DNA of 52,979 nt from an uncultured Burkholderiales Genera incertae sedis bacterium. Its GTDB lineage: Bacteria; Pseudomonadota; Gammaproteobacteria; Burkholderiales; Eutrophovitaceae. Position 1 is the stretch's first letter. Every line of letters starts with the position of its first letter. Under the pieces are notes generated by a model. The model was not told where the DNA came from and did not search any database. It saw only the letters and a list, made by a program, of their open reading frames with translations. The stretch covers positions 1 to 52,979 of the forward strand of contig CAJQIK010000091.1 in NCBI GenBank assembly GCA_905478365.1. The letters are read 5' to 3'. A program made the position numbers and the translations under genes. Shown in pieces: positions 18,898 through 28,424 of the stretch.

Positions 18898-18938
18898 CTA
18901 ATACAAAATTAAGTTGTTAAAAATTAAATCTAATTACG

Positions 18939-19730
<792 letters not shown>

Positions 19731-19750
19731 TCACTCTATAAAAAATATCA

Positions 19751-20119
19751 TTAATTTTTCAGCAAAAGCGCGACCCAGTAACTGGCCAAAGTCGCTACGT
19801 AAGTAGCAAACAACGGTAATGCCGCGATTGGCCCTAACTGCGTAAATACCAAACCGAAGGCTACGACCGTTATGGCCATTTTCCCCGACTCAGCCCTGTA
19901 ATGAGCCTTAACTAAACTTCGCGGATCTTGAGTTCTTCCTCTAGAAGACCTCCATACATAAAAGCATGAAGGAAGCAGTGCGGTCAGCCCACCAATCAAC
20001 GCCGACTTGCTGTCTACCGAAAAACCATGAACCCCCAAGAACCCAATCGTACATGTCGACATCACCAACGCTTGCAATGCTAGAACACGTAATGATCCAG
20101 TTATCACGACCTTACTCAT
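19751..20119 (-). CDS. atpI: ATP synthase subunit I
   Basis: About 122 residues with four membrane helices; AtpI helps assemble the c ring. Key blocks are SALIGGLTALLPSCFYVWRSSR and, further on, HYRAESGKMAITVVAFG, as in other gammaproteobacterial AtpI proteins. I choose ATG 20119 rather than a GTG at 20164: the strong promoter upstream predicts transcription from about 20170, which leaves the GTG with almost no leader, while ATG 20119 gives a normal leader and a family-typical length. Confidence 0.88.
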   Translation of the reverse strand: MSKVVITGSLRVLALQALVMSTCTIGFLGVHGFSVDSKSALIGGLTALLPSCFYVWRSSRGRTQDPRSLVKAHYRAESGKMAITVVAFGLVFTQLGPIAALPLFATYVATLASYWVALLLKN

Positions 20120-20176
20120 AAATAAGAAAGCAAACCTGGAGACTCGTAAGTTGTTCCAACCCACGAAAAGCTCGCT

Positions 20177-20205
20177 ATTTTAAGGACTCGTCTAATTTGT
20201 GTCAA
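20177..20205 (-). promoter_or_regulatory. Sigma-70 promoter of the atp operon
   Basis: On the minus strand TTGACA (20200-20205) and TAAAAT (20177-20182) are separated by 17 bases, near the consensus. Transcription should start around 20170 and read through atpIBEFHAGDC to the terminator at 13.1 kb. Confidence 0.87.
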
Positions 20206-20233
20206 TGCGAACCACTCTATTTAACATACACTC

Positions 20234-21100
20234 TCAAGCTCTTAACTTGGCCAGAAGAACCTCGAGCTCATCCAAGTCTGAGAATGACAGGGCAATCTTT
20301 CCCGAACCCCTCTTGGATTGAGTGATCCTAACTGGCAAACCCAGATGCTGAGCCAGCTGTTCTTGTAAGTTAACAGTGTCTCGGTCAATATTTTGTCGGC
20401 CTTGTTGGCTTTTTCCTTTGCCACCCAGCCGAGTGCTCACAGCGCCCACCAGGCTCTCCACCTCTCGAACTGTCAAATCTAATGCGACGATTCGTTTTGC
20501 TAAGTCAACCTGGCGTGACGCTTCCAAACCCAACAAGGAGCGGGCGTGTCCCATTTCTATTTTTTGGTCACGAAGCATTTGTTGAACTGGTTCGGCTAAT
20601 GACAACAAGCGTTGCAGGTTAGTAACGGTACTTCGCGATTTTCCTAATATGCGCGCCACCGCCTCATGGGTCATTTCAAATTCTTCAATAAGCCTCTTAA
20701 TGCCGATAGCCTCATCGATTGAAGTGAGGTCTTCTCTTTGAATATTCTCAATCAATGCCATAGCCATGGCAGATTTATCATCCGACTTTTTTATTACCAC
20801 GGGTACCAGCTTCAGGCCTGCTTTTTGAGCGGCGCGCCACCTCCGTTCCCCGGCTATGATCTCGTGTTTTCCGCTGGATATAGGTCTTACAATTAACGGC
20901 TGGATAACGCCTTGAGAGCGTATGGATTCGCTCAGCTCGGCTATCGCGTCGTCATCCATTTTAGTACGCGGTTGGAATTTGCCAGGCTGCAACCCCTCAA
21001 CAGGTAGAGTCGACATAGGCCCTGGTTCATCATCATTAACTGTTTTTCCGCTTGAAAAGAGCGCGTCCAAGCCTTTGCCTAATCCTTTAGCTCTAACCAT
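20234..21100 (-). CDS. parB: Chromosome-partitioning protein ParB
   Basis: A 288-residue ParB/Spo0J protein, a CTP-dependent DNA clamp that loads at parS and spreads to organise the origin. The N-terminus RAKGLGKGLDALF binds ParA; the CTP-binding domain includes QPRTKMDD, QPLIVRP and GERRWRAAQKAGL; the helix-turn-helix follows with EAIGIKRLIEEF and ARILGKSRSTVTNLQRLL; the C-terminal dimerisation domain ends LDELEVLLAKL. A perfect parS site lies 3.4 kb away between mnmG and mnmE. It begins 22 bases after parA. Confidence 0.97.
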   Translation of the reverse strand: MVRAKGLGKGLDALFSSGKTVNDDEPGPMSTLPVEGLQPGKFQPRTKMDDDAIAELSESIRSQGVIQPLIVRPISSGKHEIIAGERRWRAAQKAGLKLVPVVIKKSDDKSAMAMALIENIQREDLTSIDEAIGIKRLIEEFEMTHEAVARILGKSRSTVTNLQRLLSLAEPVQQMLRDQKIEMGHARSLLGLEASRQVDLAKRIVALDLTVREVESLVGAVSTRLGGKGKSQQGRQNIDRDTVNLQEQLAQHLGLPVRITQSKRGSGKIALSFSDLDELEVLLAKLRA

Positions 21101-21122
21101 AATATATGTACGTCCTCGATAA

Positions 21123-21887
21123 TTAGGTAAATCTTCCTAGAAATTCTGCAGAAAGTGATTGGTAAGCAATCGCCCCTTTTGACATTTTGTCGTATATCAA
21201 TACGGGAAGACCGTGACTTGGCGCTTCCGCGACCCGGACATTCCTTGGGATTACGGTTTCAAACAGCTTATCTCCGAAGTGCCTATCAAGCTGATCGGAT
21301 ACTTGCTGAGATAAAGAGTTGCGACCATCAAACATAGTCCTTACCAAACCACCAATTTCGAGATTAGGATTCAAATATGATTTGATCCGCTTAATTGTGT
21401 CTACAAGATCACTCAGCCCTTCTAAGGCGTAATATTCACATTGCATCGGAATAATCACGTATTTCGCCGCGGTTAAGCCATTTAACGTGAGCAAGCTGAG
21501 CGCGGGTGGGCAGTCAATTAAAATGAAATCGTAATCGTCGGTTACTGACTCTAAGGCTCTCTTGAGGATGGTTTCGCGGCTATCGACGCCAACTAACTCG
21601 ACTTCAGCCCCTGCCAAATGCTGATTCGCCGCCAGTACGTCATACCCCACGGTAGAGCTTTCAAGTTTAACGGCTCCGACTGTTGTCGATTCCGTTAAAA
21701 CATCATAGATACCTGCCTCCACCTTTGATTTATCAATGCCACTTCCAGTGGTCGCGTTACCTTGCGGGTCTAGATCGATCAAGAGCACTCGCTTTCCCTG
21801 GGCGGCGATGCCAGCGCCAAGATTTATCGCCGTGGTGGTTTTTGCAACACCTCCTTTTTGGTTTGCGATGGCTACAATACGACTCAC
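21123..21887 (-). CDS. parA: Chromosome-partitioning ATPase ParA (Soj)
   Basis: A 254-residue ParA ATPase that binds DNA non-specifically and drives origin segregation with ParB. The deviant Walker A reads KGGVAKTTT (from about residue 11), with Ala in place of the more usual Gly before the catalytic Lys; this variant is known in the family and should be active. Walker A' DLDPQGNAT and Walker B DFILIDCPPAL are intact. It lies 14 bases after rsmG. Confidence 0.96.
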   Translation of the reverse strand: MSRIVAIANQKGGVAKTTTAINLGAGIAAQGKRVLLIDLDPQGNATTGSGIDKSKVEAGIYDVLTESTTVGAVKLESSTVGYDVLAANQHLAGAEVELVGVDSRETILKRALESVTDDYDFILIDCPPALSLLTLNGLTAAKYVIIPMQCEYYALEGLSDLVDTIKRIKSYLNPNLEIGGLVRTMFDGRNSLSQQVSDQLDRHFGDKLFETVIPRNVRVAEAPSHGLPVLIYDKMSKGAIAYQSLSAEFLGRFT

Positions 21888-21901
21888 TTCATTTACCTTT
21901 T

Positions 21902-22537
21902 CTATATTTTAATTTCTGGTACAAGCTCGACGACGTGACGCTCGGCGTTTAGCTCAGGCACATTAAGCTTTTTTACTTGCCTCACTTTCCCTGCGGGTAT
22001 TTCCGCTAGCTCTGCAGCCGGGTATTTACCTTTCATGGCAAACAACGCTCCACCCGAATCACAAAATTGCGATGCACTTCGCAGAAAAATTTTTAACTCA
22101 CTAAACGCCCGGGAAACAATAACATCGAATTGTTTTAACCGGCCATAGCTTTCGATTCTTGAAGTCTCAATAACAACATTTTTAAGTCCAAGCTCAATAA
22201 CGACTTGCTTTAAAAAAGTCGTTTTTTTTTCACTTCGATCCAAGAGAACTACATCTCTTTCTGGCTGTGCGATAGCGATTGGCAGGCCTGGAAAACCGCC
22301 TCCTGTGCCTATGTCAAGCAAAAATCCTGATGGCAGTGTGCTTATTATAGAACACGAATCGTATAAGTGAGTGCTTACCCACATACTTTTTGGGGTGACA
22401 GATGTGATGTTGTAAACTTGATTCCACTTATCCAACAAAACCAAATATTGCCGAAACATTCCAAGCTGTTTGCTTGTTACCACAACACCCATCTCTTGCA
22501 AAATGGACCCTGATAGCTCGCTAAAATCTTGCGGCAT
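21902..22537 (-). CDS. rsmG: 16S rRNA (guanine527-N7)-methyltransferase RsmG
   Basis: A 211-residue SAM-dependent methyltransferase (GidB family) that methylates G527 of 16S rRNA. The SAM-binding loop is LLDIGTGGGFPGLPIAI, followed by VVLLDRSEKKTTFL and FDVIVSRAFSEL. Its start codon overlaps the mnmG stop by one base, so it is likely cotranslated with mnmG. Confidence 0.96.
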   Translation of the reverse strand: MPQDFSELSGSILQEMGVVVTSKQLGMFRQYLVLLDKWNQVYNITSVTPKSMWVSTHLYDSCSIISTLPSGFLLDIGTGGGFPGLPIAIAQPERDVVLLDRSEKKTTFLKQVVIELGLKNVVIETSRIESYGRLKQFDVIVSRAFSELKIFLRSASQFCDSGGALFAMKGKYPAAELAEIPAGKVRQVKKLNVPELNAERHVVELVPEIKI

Positions 22538-24450
22538 TACACGGTCACTCTGGCTTGATCGCCACGCACATTAAATGATTGATTTAACCTTTTGATGTAG
22601 ACCGACAAAATCCCAACCGCAGCGGGTGTAATGCCTGATATTCGGCTCGCGTGCCCCAAAGTGGTCGGACGCGTGAAGGTCAATTTTTGTTTCGCCTCAG
22701 CGGATAACCCTGGGATAACTGTGTAGTCTATGGTCTCGGGGATACTAACTCCCTCGAGACTAACCATCTTCGTTACCTCCTCTTTCTGACGATTGATGTA
22801 GCCTTGATATTTGGATTGAATTTCTACTTGCTCCGCCGCCGACTTATCCTCAACTCCCGGCCCCACACCCGACAAAGTCATTAAAGCCTCATAATTTACT
22901 TCTGGCCGCCTCAAGAGCTGTATCGCCGAGTACTCATGGTCCAAAACTTTACCGACCACCTGTTTTATCTTCGCTTGGTCGTCACAGCTTGGGCTTATAA
23001 ACAAGTTATTAAGGCGCGCTGTTTCATTCTCGATAACGACTCGTTTCCGCTCAAACCTCTCCCATCGATAGTCGTTAATAAGGCCTAATTTGCGACCAAT
23101 GGGGGTCAGCCGAAGGTCTGCATTGTCCTCCCTGAGGCTTAGCCGATATTCCGCCCGACTAGTAAACATGCGATATGGCTCTGTTACCCCACGAGTTATT
23201 AAATCATCAACCAGAACTCCCAAATATGCCTCATCTCTCCGGGGATACCAGCCATCTTTACCCAACGCTTTACGCGACGCGTTCAATCCGGCTAACAGCC
23301 CTTGCGCGGCAGCCTCCTCATATCCTGTTGTGCCGTTAATCTGTCCAGCAAAAAACAACTTTTCCAATCCCTTTGTCTCTAGTGTCGGTTTAAGTGCACG
23401 TGGGTCAAAATAATCATATTCGATCGCATATCCAGGCCTAAGAATATAGGCGTCTTCAAGACCCTTAATAGACCTCACGATCTGTGTCTGTACGTCGAAC
23501 GGGAGACTAGTAGAAATACCGTTCGGATAGTACTCATTGGTAAGTAGGCCCTCGGGCTCAAGGAAAATTTGATGGTGGTCCCGATCAGAAAACCGGACTA
23601 CCTTGTCTTCGATGGATGGGCAGTAGCGGGGACCGACTCCTGCGATTAGTCCTGTATATAACGGCGATCGATCCAACCCCGCACGAATGAATTCATGTGT
23701 TTTTTCGTTGGTATGTGTAATCCAACAAGGAACCTGTCGCGGATGTTGAGTGCGCGAGCCTACAAAAGAGAAAACGGGCCTCTCAATATCTCCGTCTTGT
23801 CTCTCCAAAGCAGAAAAATCAATGGTACGGCCATCGATTCGCGGGGGCGTACCGGTCTTAAGTCGCCCCACCGGTAGTTTTAACTCGCGCAGCCGGGCTG
23901 CCAGGGCATTCGACGGCGCATCACCAGCCCTGCCAGCCTCGTGATTTTCAAGTCCTACATGAATTTTCCCGGCTAAAAACGTTCCTGCCGTTAATACTAT
24001 CGCCTTAGCGCTAATTGTCAGCCCTATATCTGTTGTAACCCCCGTAACCGAATCTCCGGATACAACGATATCTGTAGCCGCACCCTGAAATATGTCTAAC
24101 CGATCTTGAGCCTCAAGCTTCGCCCTTATTGCCTGCCGATACAACGATCGATCTGCCTGCGCGCGCGTGGCCCGAACGGCAGGCCCCTTACTTGAATTAA
24201 GGCGACGAAAATGTATTCCAGCCTCATCGGCCGCAGCCGCCATCGCCCCACCCAGCGCATCAATCTCCTTCACCAAATGGCCTTTGCCAATACCCCCAAT
24301 TGACGGATTACATGACATTTGTCCAAGCGTTTCAATGCTGTGCGTAAGCAATAACGTTTGAGACCCGGAGCGCGCCGAAGCTAATGCGGCCTCAGTACCC
24401 GCGTGCCCCCCACCAATAACCACTACATCGTATTTTTTTGAGAAAAACAT
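22537..24450 (-). CDS. mnmG: tRNA uridine 5-carboxymethylaminomethyl modification enzyme MnmG (GidA)
   Basis: A 637-residue FAD enzyme that, with MnmE, installs the (c)mnm5 group on wobble uridine 34 of certain tRNAs. The FAD-binding motif is [16 protein letters not shown] at the N-terminus, with conserved [22 protein letters not shown] split across residues 47-68, [12 protein letters not shown] and [16 protein letters not shown]. The C-terminal helical domain includes [10 protein letters not shown]. Full length and complete; separated from mnmE by the 89-base spacer that carries parS. Confidence 0.97.
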   Translation of the reverse strand: MFFSKKYDVVVIGGGHAGTEAALASARSGSQTLLLTHSIETLGQMSCNPSIGGIGKGHLVKEIDALGGAMAAAADEAGIHFRRLNSSKGPAVRATRAQADRSLYRQAIRAKLEAQDRLDIFQGAATDIVVSGDSVTGVTTDIGLTISAKAIVLTAGTFLAGKIHVGLENHEAGRAGDAPSNALAARLRELKLPVGRLKTGTPPRIDGRTIDFSALERQDGDIERPVFSFVGSRTQHPRQVPCWITHTNEKTHEFIRAGLDRSPLYTGLIAGVGPRYCPSIEDKVVRFSDRDHHQIFLEPEGLLTNEYYPNGISTSLPFDVQTQIVRSIKGLEDAYILRPGYAIEYDYFDPRALKPTLETKGLEKLFFAGQINGTTGYEEAAAQGLLAGLNASRKALGKDGWYPRRDEAYLGVLVDDLITRGVTEPYRMFTSRAEYRLSLREDNADLRLTPIGRKLGLINDYRWERFERKRVVIENETARLNNLFISPSCDDQAKIKQVVGKVLDHEYSAIQLLRRPEVNYEALMTLSGVGPGVEDKSAAEQVEIQSKYQGYINRQKEEVTKMVSLEGVSIPETIDYTVIPGLSAEAKQKLTFTRPTTLGHASRISGITPAAVGILSVYIKRLNQSFNVRGDQARVTV

Positions 24451-24510
24451 AACTTTGTTTAATCAATTAATAATTATATTTGTACATAAAAGACTACTTA
24501 AGCGCCGACT

Positions 24511-24528
24511 ATGTTTCACGTGAAACAT
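24511..24528. promoter_or_regulatory. parS centromere site
   Basis: The 16-mer TGTTTCACGTGAAACA (24512-24527), embedded in an 18-bp perfect palindrome, matches the bacterial parS consensus exactly. It is intergenic, between mnmE and mnmG, about 4 kb from dnaA. ParB encoded nearby should nucleate here. I noticed no second full site in the window. Confidence 0.96.
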
Positions 24529-24539
24529 ATTAGAATTTA

Positions 24540-25871
24540 TCATTTCCCAACACAAAAACTGGAAAATATTTGTCCCAGTAGGTCGTCTGCCACAAACTCT
24601 CCTGTAATTTCAGATATTGCATCTTGGGCCGCCCTTAGTTCCTCTGCACAAAATTCAATTATTGCAATATTTGCCAGAGCCGCGCTTAAATGTCGAACAG
24701 CCCGATCTAACGCATTGAGGTGTCGTTCCCGTGCCATAAACGGGACTTCTTCACTTAATCTGGCCCCCACCTTCTCCAGAAGGTTTTTCTTCAATATTTC
24801 TAAGCCAGCTCCAGTTTTCGCTGATAAATAAATGACCGGTACTCCGCTTTGATCATCAAGCCCTTCCTCCCGGCCCATCAAGTCAATTTTATTCAATACT
24901 ATGACGCTTTTAGCCTCTTCAAAATCTGATATCAAACTTTGTCGGTCAGCATCATTGCCGGCCTCTTGCATGTAAACTATAACATCCGCATCTTTTAGAT
25001 GATCTAGCGTCCGTTGTATGCCGATACTCTCGATAGGGTCGTCTGACTTTCTGAGACCGGCCGTATCAACGACGGTCATGGGGATACCACCAACTATAAT
25101 TTGGCGCTGTATGGAATCTCTTGTTGTGCCGGCGTATTCCGTAACAATCGATGTTTCTTCTTCAGACAAAAGATTCATTAAGGTTGATTTACCTACATTG
25201 GGTTCGCCGGCCAAGACAACTTTAGCGCCCTCTCTTAGAAGATTGCCCTGAGTGGCTGAGTCTCTTAACTCGCCAAGACTTTGGAGTATTGACGAAAGTC
25301 GGTCTTTGACCGATTCATCTTTTAAAAAGTCGATCTCCTCCTCAGCGAAATCTATCGCCGCTTCTACGAAAACGCGTGTCTCGATTAATTCGCGCCTTAT
25401 ATCCTCTGTTCGGTCAGAAAATTCACCACTCAAAGAGCGATGCGCGCTTAAAACTGCGGCCTCAGAAGAGGCGCCAATCAAGTCGGCCACGCTTTCCGCC
25501 TGAGCTAAATCTAGCTTATTGTTAAGATATGCTCTCTGTGTAAACTCTCCGGGCTGGGCAAGTCGCGCGCCTGCTTCAATACAAGCCCGCAAAATCAAAC
25601 GAAGCACGCCTGGACCACCATGGCCTTGTAACTCCAGCACATCCTCACCCGTATACGAATCGGGTCCTTCAAAATATAGCGTTAAACCAGAGTCTAGCGA
25701 GTCTCCGGCTGCGTTTGTAAACGTTCGCATTCCTGCCATTCTTTTTGGCGCCAATTCACCGATGATGCGCCCAGCGATTTCTTTTGTTTTTTTACCTGAA
25801 ACCCTAACGACCCCTATCCCACCTGTACCAGGCGCTGTCGCTATAGCCGCTATCGTGTCATTGTTTAGCAT
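24540..25871 (-). CDS. mnmE: tRNA modification GTPase MnmE
   Basis: A 443-residue potassium-activated GTPase, partner of MnmG in wobble uridine modification. The N-terminal formyl-THF-binding domain has TIAAIATAPGTGGIGVVRVSG in parts (residues 6-25) and GEFTQRAYLNNKLDLAQAE. The G domain has the P-loop GEPNVGKS at 222-229, DTAGLR and NKIDLMG. The protein ends with the catalytic C-terminal motif CVGK (C440). Its start lies 14 bases inside the yidC gene end. Confidence 0.97.
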   Translation of the reverse strand: MLNNDTIAAIATAPGTGGIGVVRVSGKKTKEIAGRIIGELAPKRMAGMRTFTNAAGDSLDSGLTLYFEGPDSYTGEDVLELQGHGGPGVLRLILRACIEAGARLAQPGEFTQRAYLNNKLDLAQAESVADLIGASSEAAVLSAHRSLSGEFSDRTEDIRRELIETRVFVEAAIDFAEEEIDFLKDESVKDRLSSILQSLGELRDSATQGNLLREGAKVVLAGEPNVGKSTLMNLLSEEETSIVTEYAGTTRDSIQRQIIVGGIPMTVVDTAGLRKSDDPIESIGIQRTLDHLKDADVIVYMQEAGNDADRQSLISDFEEAKSVIVLNKIDLMGREEGLDDQSGVPVIYLSAKTGAGLEILKKNLLEKVGARLSEEVPFMARERHLNALDRAVRHLSAALANIAIIEFCAEELRAAQDAISEITGEFVADDLLGQIFSSFCVGK

Positions 25872-27504
25872 TATTGGGCTTTTTGCCCTCGATAGCCCGC
25901 GTAATTGTCCATTGTTGTGCGATAGACAACACGTTGTTTACAAGCCAATACAAAACCAAACCGGAGGCAAAGAAAAAGAAAAACACGCTAAAAACTACCG
26001 GCATAATTTTCATTACTTTGGCCTGTATTGGGTCTGGCGGTGTCGGGCTAAGCCAAGATTGAGCCACCATACTTAAGGCCATAAGAATCGGTAGAACGTA
26101 AAAAGGATCTTTAGCGGAAAGATCAGTTATCCAAAAAATAAACGGCGCATCCCGTAATTCTACGCTGGCAAGTAAAACCCAGTAAAGAGCAATAAAGAAG
26201 GGGATTTGAATCAATATAGGTAAGCACCCCCCCAGAGGGTTAATTTTTTCTTTTTTGTATAAATCCATCATGGCTTGTTGAAACTTCTGCTTATCATCAC
26301 CATAAGTTTCTTTTAAAGTTTTCAAACGAGGCGCCATAACTCGCATTTTCGCCATAGATTTATATCCGGCCGCTGATAGAGGAAAAAACACCAACTTTAT
26401 AATTACAGTAAGAAACACTATTGCCCATCCCCAATTGCCCACCAAACCCTGAAGCGCCGAGAGCAACCAGAATAAAGGTGAGGCGATGATAGTCAGCCAA
26501 CCATAGTCCACAACCAAATCTAACCCGGGCGCTAACTTCTTAAGGACATTTTGTTCTTGCGGTCCTGCATATAAACGAGCTCCCAAAGTGCCTTGGCTGT
26601 TCTCGGATATCTCTGTCACGCCCTCAACAAATCCCATGGCATATAAATTATTGCCAAGCGACTTCATAAAATTTTCTCGGCTTTTGCCTTCCTCAGGAAG
26701 CCATGCTGCGACGAAATAATGTTGTACGAAACCGACCCATCCGTCGCTTACGACTTTAGGATAATTGGACTTAGCCCGATCCATATCTTTGAAGTCAACC
26801 TTATTAAATTTCGCCTCTTCAGAATAAACGGCGCCCCCTGTATAAGTCGGCTGTAACTTGGTATCTCCTTCGGCTCCGCCGCCGTCTCTTAGTAATTGAA
26901 AATAAGCATTTGGCGAAATTGGCGCACTAGTTTTGTTTGTTATTTTATAGTCTACGTCTATAGCGTATGACCCCCTATAGAACGTATATGTTTTTTCTAC
27001 AAAAGCGCTCTCAGAATCAGAAAAAAGAGTTATGTTTAACGATTCTTCTCCCGATAATAGTGAGTACTCGCTATCGTCAGTATTAAATATACTATTATGA
27101 TTTGGTAGTCCCTCTCCAATTAACCCGGACTCGGCCACATACGTACGCCCCCCCTTAATTTCCAAAAGTCTCAGCGCCTCGGTCTTACTGTCTTTGCTGT
27201 GATGTTGGGTCAGTATCAACTCTTTGATGCCGCCGCCCAAGCGATCAATCTTGGCTGAAAATACGTCTGTGGTTACCTGGATATAATCCCCCGTCGCTCG
27301 GGCCAAATTGTTGATTGGCTCCACAACATCTTTTCTATTTGCGGCGTCGTTTATCGTTGCTTTAGGGATCGTCGCGATGCCCTCTTGCGACTCTGTCGAT
27401 AGTGATTCATTTACTAGTTGTTGATCCTTCTTTAGCCAGGCATCGCCCAATAAAATAATAGACCCCACAAAGATTACTGTAGCAATGATGCGTGCGCTAT
27501 CCAT
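25858..27504 (-). CDS. yidC: Membrane protein insertase YidC
   Basis: A 548-residue inner-membrane insertase. It has the N-terminal membrane helix ([15 protein letters not shown]), a large periplasmic domain over roughly 50-320, and five C-terminal membrane segments. The hydrophilic-groove arginine lies in [12 protein letters not shown], and the later block [18 protein letters not shown] is typical. It inserts membrane proteins such as Fo subunits c and a alone or with SecYEG. The gene overlaps yidD by eight bases and mnmE by 14. Confidence 0.97.
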   Translation of the reverse strand: MDSARIIATVIFVGSIILLGDAWLKKDQQLVNESLSTESQEGIATIPKATINDAANRKDVVEPINNLARATGDYIQVTTDVFSAKIDRLGGGIKELILTQHHSKDSKTEALRLLEIKGGRTYVAESGLIGEGLPNHNSIFNTDDSEYSLLSGEESLNITLFSDSESAFVEKTYTFYRGSYAIDVDYKITNKTSAPISPNAYFQLLRDGGGAEGDTKLQPTYTGGAVYSEEAKFNKVDFKDMDRAKSNYPKVVSDGWVGFVQHYFVAAWLPEEGKSRENFMKSLGNNLYAMGFVEGVTEISENSQGTLGARLYAGPQEQNVLKKLAPGLDLVVDYGWLTIIASPLFWLLSALQGLVGNWGWAIVFLTVIIKLVFFPLSAAGYKSMAKMRVMAPRLKTLKETYGDDKQKFQQAMMDLYKKEKINPLGGCLPILIQIPFFIALYWVLLASVELRDAPFIFWITDLSAKDPFYVLPILMALSMVAQSWLSPTPPDPIQAKVMKIMPVVFSVFFFFFASGLVLYWLVNNVLSIAQQWTITRAIEGKKPNNAKQ

Positions 27505-27742
27505 TATGAACTTCCCTTTTTCCTTGAGGTATTTGTGGGGAGGGGTCGACCCCTCCTGGATGGAACGGATGACATTTACTAAGCCTTTTTAGGCCCAGCC
27601 ACAGCCCTCGAAATGCCCCGTGATTTGTAATGCTCTCCTTCGTGTACTCGGAACATGTGGGGTAAAACCGACATCTAGAGCCGAGCAGAGGCGACACCAC
27701 TTGCTGATAATAATGAATTAACCGTAGAAGAATATGCTTCAT
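27497..27742 (-). CDS. yidD: Membrane protein insertion efficiency factor YidD
   Basis: About 81 residues; small membrane-associated protein that aids YidC-mediated insertion. The family core [19 protein letters not shown] and [10 protein letters not shown] is present, with the conserved cysteines. I choose ATG 27742, which overlaps the rnpA stop as ATGA, over an ATG 18 bases further upstream that would lie deeper in rnpA. Confidence 0.94.
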   Translation of the reverse strand: MKHILLRLIHYYQQVVSPLLGSRCRFYPTCSEYTKESITNHGAFRGLWLGLKRLSKCHPFHPGGVDPSPQIPQGKREVHNG

Positions 27743-28077
27743 TTTTTTCGCTGCGACCAAAGCTGCGTTAGCTCTAATTTAATCGCCACTAAATCAGCTT
27801 TCATAATTTTTTTTGTAGCTCTTATAACAAGATCTTCCGACCGCGCTAAGCAGTCGCTCGTTCTAAAGAGCTCTTTTACCTGACGTCGGACTCGATTTCT
27901 GACAACGGCCAGAGGAATGTGTTTTTTTGATAAAGAAACGCCAATTCGACCAATGGACGCACTATTCTCTCTGGAAAGCAAAATAAAATGTCCGCTTCTG
28001 ATCTTCGCAGCGAACCGCCCCGTGTAATTTGCAGCGCCGCATAAACGAGACTCCCGAGGTAGTTTGCTCGAAATCAC
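27739..28077 (-). CDS. rnpA: Ribonuclease P protein component
   Basis: A 112-residue basic protein that assists the RNase P RNA in maturing tRNA 5' ends. The family signature [13 protein letters not shown] is present (about residues 60-72), preceded by [16 protein letters not shown]. The start is GTG at 28077; it overlaps the rpmH stop by four bases (GTGA), so it should be coupled to rpmH translation. The N-terminal region differs somewhat from the common FPRxxRL form but keeps LPRESRL. Confidence 0.94.
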   Translation of the reverse strand: MISSKLPRESRLCGAANYTGRFAAKIRSGHFILLSRENSASIGRIGVSLSKKHIPLAVVRNRVRRQVKELFRTSDCLARSEDLVIRATKKIMKADLVAIKLELTQLWSQRKK

Positions 28078-28208
28078 ACGCTTAAGCGCGCCCTCCCTTT
28101 GGCCCGACGCGCATTAATAACTGACCGACCGCCGCGGGTTTTCATTCTCACTAGAAACCCATGCGTTCTTTGTCGCCGAGTTTTGGACGGCTGATATGTT
28201 CGTTTCAT
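28074..28208 (-). CDS. rpmH: Ribosomal protein bL34
   Basis: A 44-residue, strongly basic protein that I read directly from the reverse strand: [18 protein letters not shown] at the N-terminus, a glycine-rich turn with KTRGGR, and an ending [10 protein letters not shown]. This is a canonical bL34 of the large ribosomal subunit. The stop overlaps the GTG start of rnpA. The start ATG is at 28206-28208, with GGAG eight bases upstream. It heads the rpmH-rnpA-yidD-yidC-mnmE chain from a good promoter. Confidence 0.97.
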   Translation of the reverse strand: MKRTYQPSKTRRQRTHGFLVRMKTRGGRSVINARRAKGRARLSV

Positions 28209-28247
28209 CCAAGTTCTCCATGTAACTTATGATCAAAAAAGCCTGCC

Positions 28248-28276
28248 ATTACAACGGTTTTTATACTCTTTGTCAA
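28248..28276 (-). promoter_or_regulatory. Sigma-70 promoter of rpmH
   Basis: On the minus strand TTGACA (28271-28276) and TGTAAT (28248-28253) lie 17 bases apart. Transcription would start near 28241, giving a leader of about 30 bases for rpmH. Confidence 0.8.
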
Positions 28277-28298
28277 ATTATCCTATTTCATCATAGGC

Positions 28299-28307
28299 TG
28301 TGGATAA
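28299..28307 (-). promoter_or_regulatory. DnaA box in the rpmH-dnaA spacer
   Basis: TGTGGATAA on the plus strand equals the DnaA box TTATCCACA on the minus strand, a perfect match to TTATNCACA. It overlaps the weak -35 region of a possible dnaA promoter (-10 TACAAT at 28324-28329), which would fit autoregulation. It may also belong to oriC. Confidence 0.75.
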
Positions 28308-28374
28308 CTTATAAAAGATCAGATACAATCTTACTTAAATAACAGATGTGCAAATCCATAACTGAGTCCAACGA

Positions 28375-28402
28375 CCCTATCTCGCATCAGATAGGGTTTT
28401 TT
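28375..28402 (+). terminator. Terminator-like hairpin in the dnaA leader
   Basis: A perfect 8-bp stem CCCTATCT/AGATAGGG with a six-base loop is followed by six T residues. It ends 22 bases before the dnaA ATG. There is no plus-strand gene upstream that it could end, because rpmH is on the other strand. It therefore looks like an attenuator of dnaA or the end of a short leader RNA. Structure is seen; role is inferred. Confidence 0.75.
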
Positions 28403-28424
28403 ATCTAAAAATCCGTAAATTTTA

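Noticed and set aside
20120..20164. GTG start extending atpI by 15 residues
   Set aside because: It would begin about six bases after the predicted transcription start and makes AtpI longer than usual.
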